From an uncultured Eubacterium sp. (GTDB lineage: Bacteria > Bacillota > Clostridia > Lachnospirales > Lachnospiraceae), in the NCBI GenBank assembly GCA_910579145.1, contig CAJTTQ010000061.1, positions 1-15,264 on the forward strand: DNA of 15,264 nucleotides, read 5' to 3'. The notes under the pieces are model-generated. The model searched no databases. It saw nothing but the letters and a program-made list of their open reading frames with translations, and was not told the DNA's origin. A program made the position numbers and the translations under genes. Below, piece by piece: positions 13,063 to 15,264 of the stretch. The stretch's first letter is position 1; each line of letters starts with the position of its first letter.

Positions 13063-13094
13063 TTGACCGATATATAAATTGGCAATATATATCG
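13063..13094 (+). promoter_or_regulatory. Promoter overlapped by a perfect dyad, before the blaI remnant/M56 pair
   Basis: TTGACC (13063-13068), a 17-bp spacer and TATATA (13086-13091) make a sigma-A promoter. A perfect 9-bp inverted repeat, CGATATATA (13068-13076) and TATATATCG (13086-13094) with a 9-nt spacer, spans from the -35 edge through the -10, exactly where a repressor would block. It does not look like the TACA-N-TGTA type BlaI/MecI operator. A direct repeat ATTGAC(C)GATA lies at its upstream edge. An operator role is inference. Confidence 0.6.
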
Positions 13095-13110
13095 AAAGGA
13101 AGGAAGCGGC

Positions 13111-13230
13111 ATGGCAAAGGAAGAGATTACACCGAGTGAATGGCAGATCATGGAACGGGAGGAAATTCTGGAAAAATTTAGGGACCGTGGCACAAAGTTC
13201 CGGGATAAAGAGGGTGGCCGCTATGATTGA
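13111..13230 (+). pseudogene. Internally deleted BlaI/MecI-type repressor remnant (39 codons)
   Basis: ATG 13111 opens MAKEEITPSEWQIMER, the classic start of BlaI/MecI repressors (I-T-x-S-E-W-x-I-M, helix 1 of the winged helix). It then runs straight into EEILEKFRDRGTKFRDKEG and a stop at 13228-13230. BlaI proteins are about 120-130 residues; here some 85 internal codons, including the recognition helix and most of the dimerisation region, are missing in frame. The reading frame is intact, GGAAGG precedes it, and its end overlaps the M56 gene (13223-13230), the normal blaI-blaR1 arrangement. It probably no longer represses but could still couple translation into the M56 gene. That the second half corresponds to the old C-terminus is inference. 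A genuine tiny protein is less likely. Confidence 0.6.
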
Positions 13231-14467
13231 CTGGTCGCGGCTTGGCAGCCTCATGGACTTTTGCGCGGTATATTATACTACCCAGCTTGTGCGGTGCGCG
13301 GCCTTTTCCTATTTGCTGCTCGGACTTGTGATGCTGCTCCGGAAGATGCCTTTTTCAAGGCGGACATTCATAAGGGGGCTGCTTTGGTCCTCGTTTCTGC
13401 TCATCCCGTTTCTTGGAAAGTTAAAGCTGTTTTATGAAAATGAAGCTGTGCTGAGGATAACATGGTGGGTAACGCGCGCAACGATGACCTGCCTTTGGAT
13501 TGACCGTATTTATATGGCGGGTATTTTGGTTTCTGCCGCCTATCTGTTCGGGAAGGGACTGCGCCTTCGGAAATCAGTGGCCGGGATGGAAAAGTCCTCT
13601 CTGGATGGTATTCGGGTCAGGGTGACGGACATGAATGTCACGCCGTTTACAACCGGGCTTCTAAAACCGGAGATTGTCATTCCAAGAGTGATATGGGAGG
13701 GGTACGGCAGGGATGAGTTAATGTCTGTTGTGCAGCATGAGCGGACGCATATCCGGTTGGGGCATTTGTGGTTTGGATTTCTGTGGGACATCTTGCGGTG
13801 CCTCTTATGGGTGAACCCATTACTGACGATCTTCCAGAAACAGTTCCGGGCGGATATGGAGGATATCTGTGACAGAGTGTGCATACAGAGGACTGGGACG
13901 ACGGCGCATGAATATGGCCTGGTGCTGCTCAAAACCTTGAATCTGCTGCGTTCTGAGTCGAATGGCACGCCGCCCGCCGTCACTTACGCGGGGGAAAGGG
14001 AATTTGCGGACATGAAAAGGCGGATGAGTGAAATTGCCGGTTTCCGCCCGTACCGGAAAAAGGCGTTCGCAGGTTTGGCAGCCGCAGCCGCCCTGATGAT
14101 CGCAGCGCTGTTTCTGACGGTACAAACACGTTCCTATGCCCGATGCAATGAAAGCCGGGATATTATGATTGGAATTTCTGATGGTGAACCTGAAATCGTT
14201 TCTAGTGATACCGGAAAACTGGCGCAGATGATCTCGTATGATGACAGATATGTTTATGTTGATAGAGAAGCCTTTGAAAAGTTTCTGGGAGAAAACGACG
14301 CGGATGGGGAAATATGGATTGTTTTTGGCGGATTTTATAAACTTCCGGGTTTAGCCGGCGCGGCGGAAACTTGTATCTATGAAAGCGGTTCCGAGGATAA
14401 AATGGTACGGATTCCCTATGAAAGCATAAGAGGCGACTGGTATTTGGAATTGCTTCGTTTGTTATAG
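13223..14467 (+). CDS. M56-family (BlaR1-type) membrane metallopeptidase
   Basis: This 414-residue membrane protein has N-terminal helices around 20-40, 48-66 and 98-112 and a cytoplasmic zinc-protease loop with HERTH (172-176), Glu213 in ADMEDICD as likely third ligand and WVNPL (196-200). A final membrane helix lies at about 282-302. The outer C-terminal part (303-414) is only about 110 residues and has no penicillin-binding SxxK/SxN/KTG signature, so this is not a beta-lactam sensor like BlaR1. In M56 systems ligand binding outside triggers cleavage of the BlaI-type repressor; here that partner is a remnant. ATG 13223 overlaps the remnant's stop by 8 nt and has a GAGGG site. An in-frame ATG at 13079 would lie inside the promoter and is rejected. 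Confidence 0.9.
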   Translation: MIDWSRLGSLMDFCAVYYTTQLVRCAAFSYLLLGLVMLLRKMPFSRRTFIRGLLWSSFLLIPFLGKLKLFYENEAVLRITWWVTRATMTCLWIDRIYMAGILVSAAYLFGKGLRLRKSVAGMEKSSLDGIRVRVTDMNVTPFTTGLLKPEIVIPRVIWEGYGRDELMSVVQHERTHIRLGHLWFGFLWDILRCLLWVNPLLTIFQKQFRADMEDICDRVCIQRTGTTAHEYGLVLLKTLNLLRSESNGTPPAVTYAGEREFADMKRRMSEIAGFRPYRKKAFAGLAAAAALMIAALFLTVQTRSYARCNESRDIMIGISDGEPEIVSSDTGKLAQMISYDDRYVYVDREAFEKFLGENDADGEIWIVFGGFYKLPGLAGAAETCIYESGSEDKMVRIPYESIRGDWYLELLRLL

Positions 14468-14502
14468 GCGCAGCATGGATGAAAGCTTGAGAGAGAAGTG
14501 TT

Positions 14503-14532
14503 AAAAAGGACATCTGGAAGGTGTCCTTTTTT
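14503..14532 (+). terminator. Intrinsic terminator of the M56 gene
   Basis: AAAAAGGACA (14503-14512) pairs perfectly with TGTCCTTTTT (14522-14531) across a 9-nt loop, ending in six T. It lies 35 nt after the M56 stop. Confidence 0.9.
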
Positions 14533-14563
14533 GGGTATGACAGGCATGAAATCCTAAATAAAT

Positions 14564-14621
14564 AAGAATATCCCGTGGAAAATCTCGCGCTGTAAAGTAT
14601 AGAGTCCCACGGGATATTCTT
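14564..14621 (-). terminator. Perfect 15-bp inverted repeat, probable hsp20 terminator
   Basis: AAGAATATCCCGTGG (14564-14578) and CCACGGGATATTCTT (14607-14621) are exact complements with a 28-nt loop. On the minus strand the stem is followed by TTATTTATTTAGG, so it can end the hsp20 transcript, 58 nt past its stop. The long loop is atypical for a terminator, so another role is possible. Confidence 0.6.
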
Positions 14622-14679
14622 GTTTCTGGTTTGGAGAGTTAAATACCGGTATTAACCGACAACCCCGTTCCACATATCA

Positions 14680-15120
14680 TCAGCTGATCTCGATATATTT
14701 TTTGTCCTCGATCTGAGGAGCCGCTTCCTTTTTCGGAACAGTAAGTTTGAGGATCCCGTTTTCGAACTTCGCCTGGACATCCTGTTCTGTCACCTGTTCA
14801 CCAACGTAAAAGTTTCTGCTGCACGACCCGACATATCGCTCACGGCGGATATATTTACCATTTTCATCCTTTTCCTCCGTGTTTAAATTGGTCGATGCGG
14901 TGATCGTCAGATAACCGTCTTTCAGTTCGGCCTGAACATCCTCCTTTTTATACCCCGGAAGATTGATCTCCAACTCATAGTGCTGATCCAGTTCTTTTAC
15001 ATCTGTCCGCATCACGTCGTTTGATGGAATGTTGTACCTGCCTGTTGCTTTCGCAGGACGAAAGAATCCATCAAAAAAATCATCAAACATATTCTCTCCG
15101 AAAATACTTGGCATTAACAT
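14680..15120 (-). CDS. hsp20: Small heat-shock protein, Hsp20 family
   Basis: This 146-residue cytoplasmic ATP-independent holdase chaperone keeps unfolding proteins soluble as oligomers. The short N-terminal arm is rich in Phe (FGENMFDDFFDGFFR, 7-21). The alpha-crystallin domain covers about 38-133, with LPGYKKEDV, a long beta-5/6 loop (NTEEKDENGKYIRRERYVGS) and the diagnostic GILKLTVPK. The C-terminal IEI (143-145) is the I-x-I motif used for oligomer assembly. The length is normal. The start is fixed by GGAGG 8 nt upstream. It is a single gene under a promoter whose -35 lies in a CIRCE element, so it belongs to the HrcA regulon, as for clostridial hsp18. Confidence 0.96.
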   Translation of the reverse strand: MLMPSIFGENMFDDFFDGFFRPAKATGRYNIPSNDVMRTDVKELDQHYELEINLPGYKKEDVQAELKDGYLTITASTNLNTEEKDENGKYIRRERYVGSCSRNFYVGEQVTEQDVQAKFENGILKLTVPKKEAAPQIEDKKYIEIS

Positions 15121-15169
15121 AAGTCATTCCTCCAATCAATTTTTGTTCTGTTTTATTGTTTACAAGTAT

Positions 15170-15198
15170 GGTATATCACAATTGTTAGCACTCGTCAA
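15170..15198 (-). promoter_or_regulatory. Promoter of hsp20
   Basis: On the minus strand TTGACG (15198-15193) and TATACC (15175-15170) are spaced by 17 bp. The -35 falls in the spacer and inner arm of the CIRCE element, so HrcA binding would directly exclude RNA polymerase. Confidence 0.82.
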
Positions 15199-15211
15199 TA
15201 GTGAGTGCTAA
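15185..15211. promoter_or_regulatory. CIRCE element (HrcA operator)
   Basis: TTAGCACTC (15185-15193), a 9-nt spacer and GAGTGCTAA (15203-15211) match the CIRCE consensus exactly. The arms extend to 13 bp each (15181-15193 and 15203-15215). The 49 bases beyond it are AT-rich; apart from a small ACATTT/AAATGT repeat near 15230, I see nothing in them. Confidence 0.97.
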
Positions 15212-15264
15212 CAATTCATGTTTTTTTCACATTTTTAAATGTTCTGATATAAAGAAATATTCTT

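Noticed and set aside
13079..13222. Longer M56 start (ATG 13079)
   Set aside because: It overlaps the promoter dyad and the blaI remnant in another frame. ATG 13223 has a ribosome site and the usual overlap with the upstream stop.
1..15264. tRNA, rRNA, CRISPR array or insertion sequence
   Set aside because: No cloverleaf, rRNA signature, regularly spaced identical repeats or transposase motifs were seen on either strand.

Overview
The window looks like chromosomal DNA of a low-to-mid G+C Gram-positive anaerobe of the Clostridia, most likely Lachnospiraceae-like. The support is strong AGGAGG ribosome sites, sigma-A type promoters with 17-bp spacers, a perfect CIRCE element, a lipoprotein solute-binding protein, BlaI/BlaR1-type genes, a single-domain iron alcohol dehydrogenase and a bacteriohemerythrin. 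No species can be named from sequence alone. There are no tRNA, rRNA, CRISPR or intact insertion sequences.

Layout. (1) 2-3431, plus strand: a lantibiotic/bacitracin-type detoxification module. It contains the 3' part of an OmpR-family response regulator, an operator of CTTTAC direct repeats over a promoter, a structured leader with two tiny overlapping reading frames, a BcrA-like ABC ATPase, an ABC-2 permease and a sensor kinase. The kinase ribosome site lies in a self-complementary, potentially bistable segment. (2) 3506-4414, plus: a GSP39/YhdF-type short-chain dehydrogenase. (3) 4424-7029, minus: a lipoprotein sugar-type solute-binding protein followed 11 nt later by a membrane HD-GYP protein, with no transporter genes. 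This looks like a ligand-sensing c-di-GMP module. (4) 7221-9816, minus: a LytTR response regulator and a GHKL (AgrC-like) kinase, then a small coiled-coil protein of unknown function. No agrB/agrD-like gene is visible. (5) 9925-11271, plus: an iron-dependent alcohol dehydrogenase with its own promoter and terminator, divergent from the LytTR system. (6) 11315-12991, plus: a hemerythrin with a C-terminal extension, then a HAD phosphatase. (7) 13063-14532, plus: a promoter overlapping a perfect dyad, a severely internally deleted blaI-like gene and an overlapping M56 (BlaR1-type) membrane metallopeptidase. (8) 14564-15215, minus: an Hsp20 small heat-shock protein with a CIRCE/HrcA-controlled promoter.

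The overall theme is sensing and stress response: two two-component systems, one c-di-GMP sensor pair, one M56 antirepressor-type system, and heat and oxygen responses. The most unusual sequence-level observations are the coupled leader reading frames folded into a three-way junction ahead of the ABC operon, the duplicated SD/anti-SD element before the histidine kinase, the blaI remnant, and the orphan solute-binding-protein/HD-GYP pair whose signature motif reads GYV instead of GYP.
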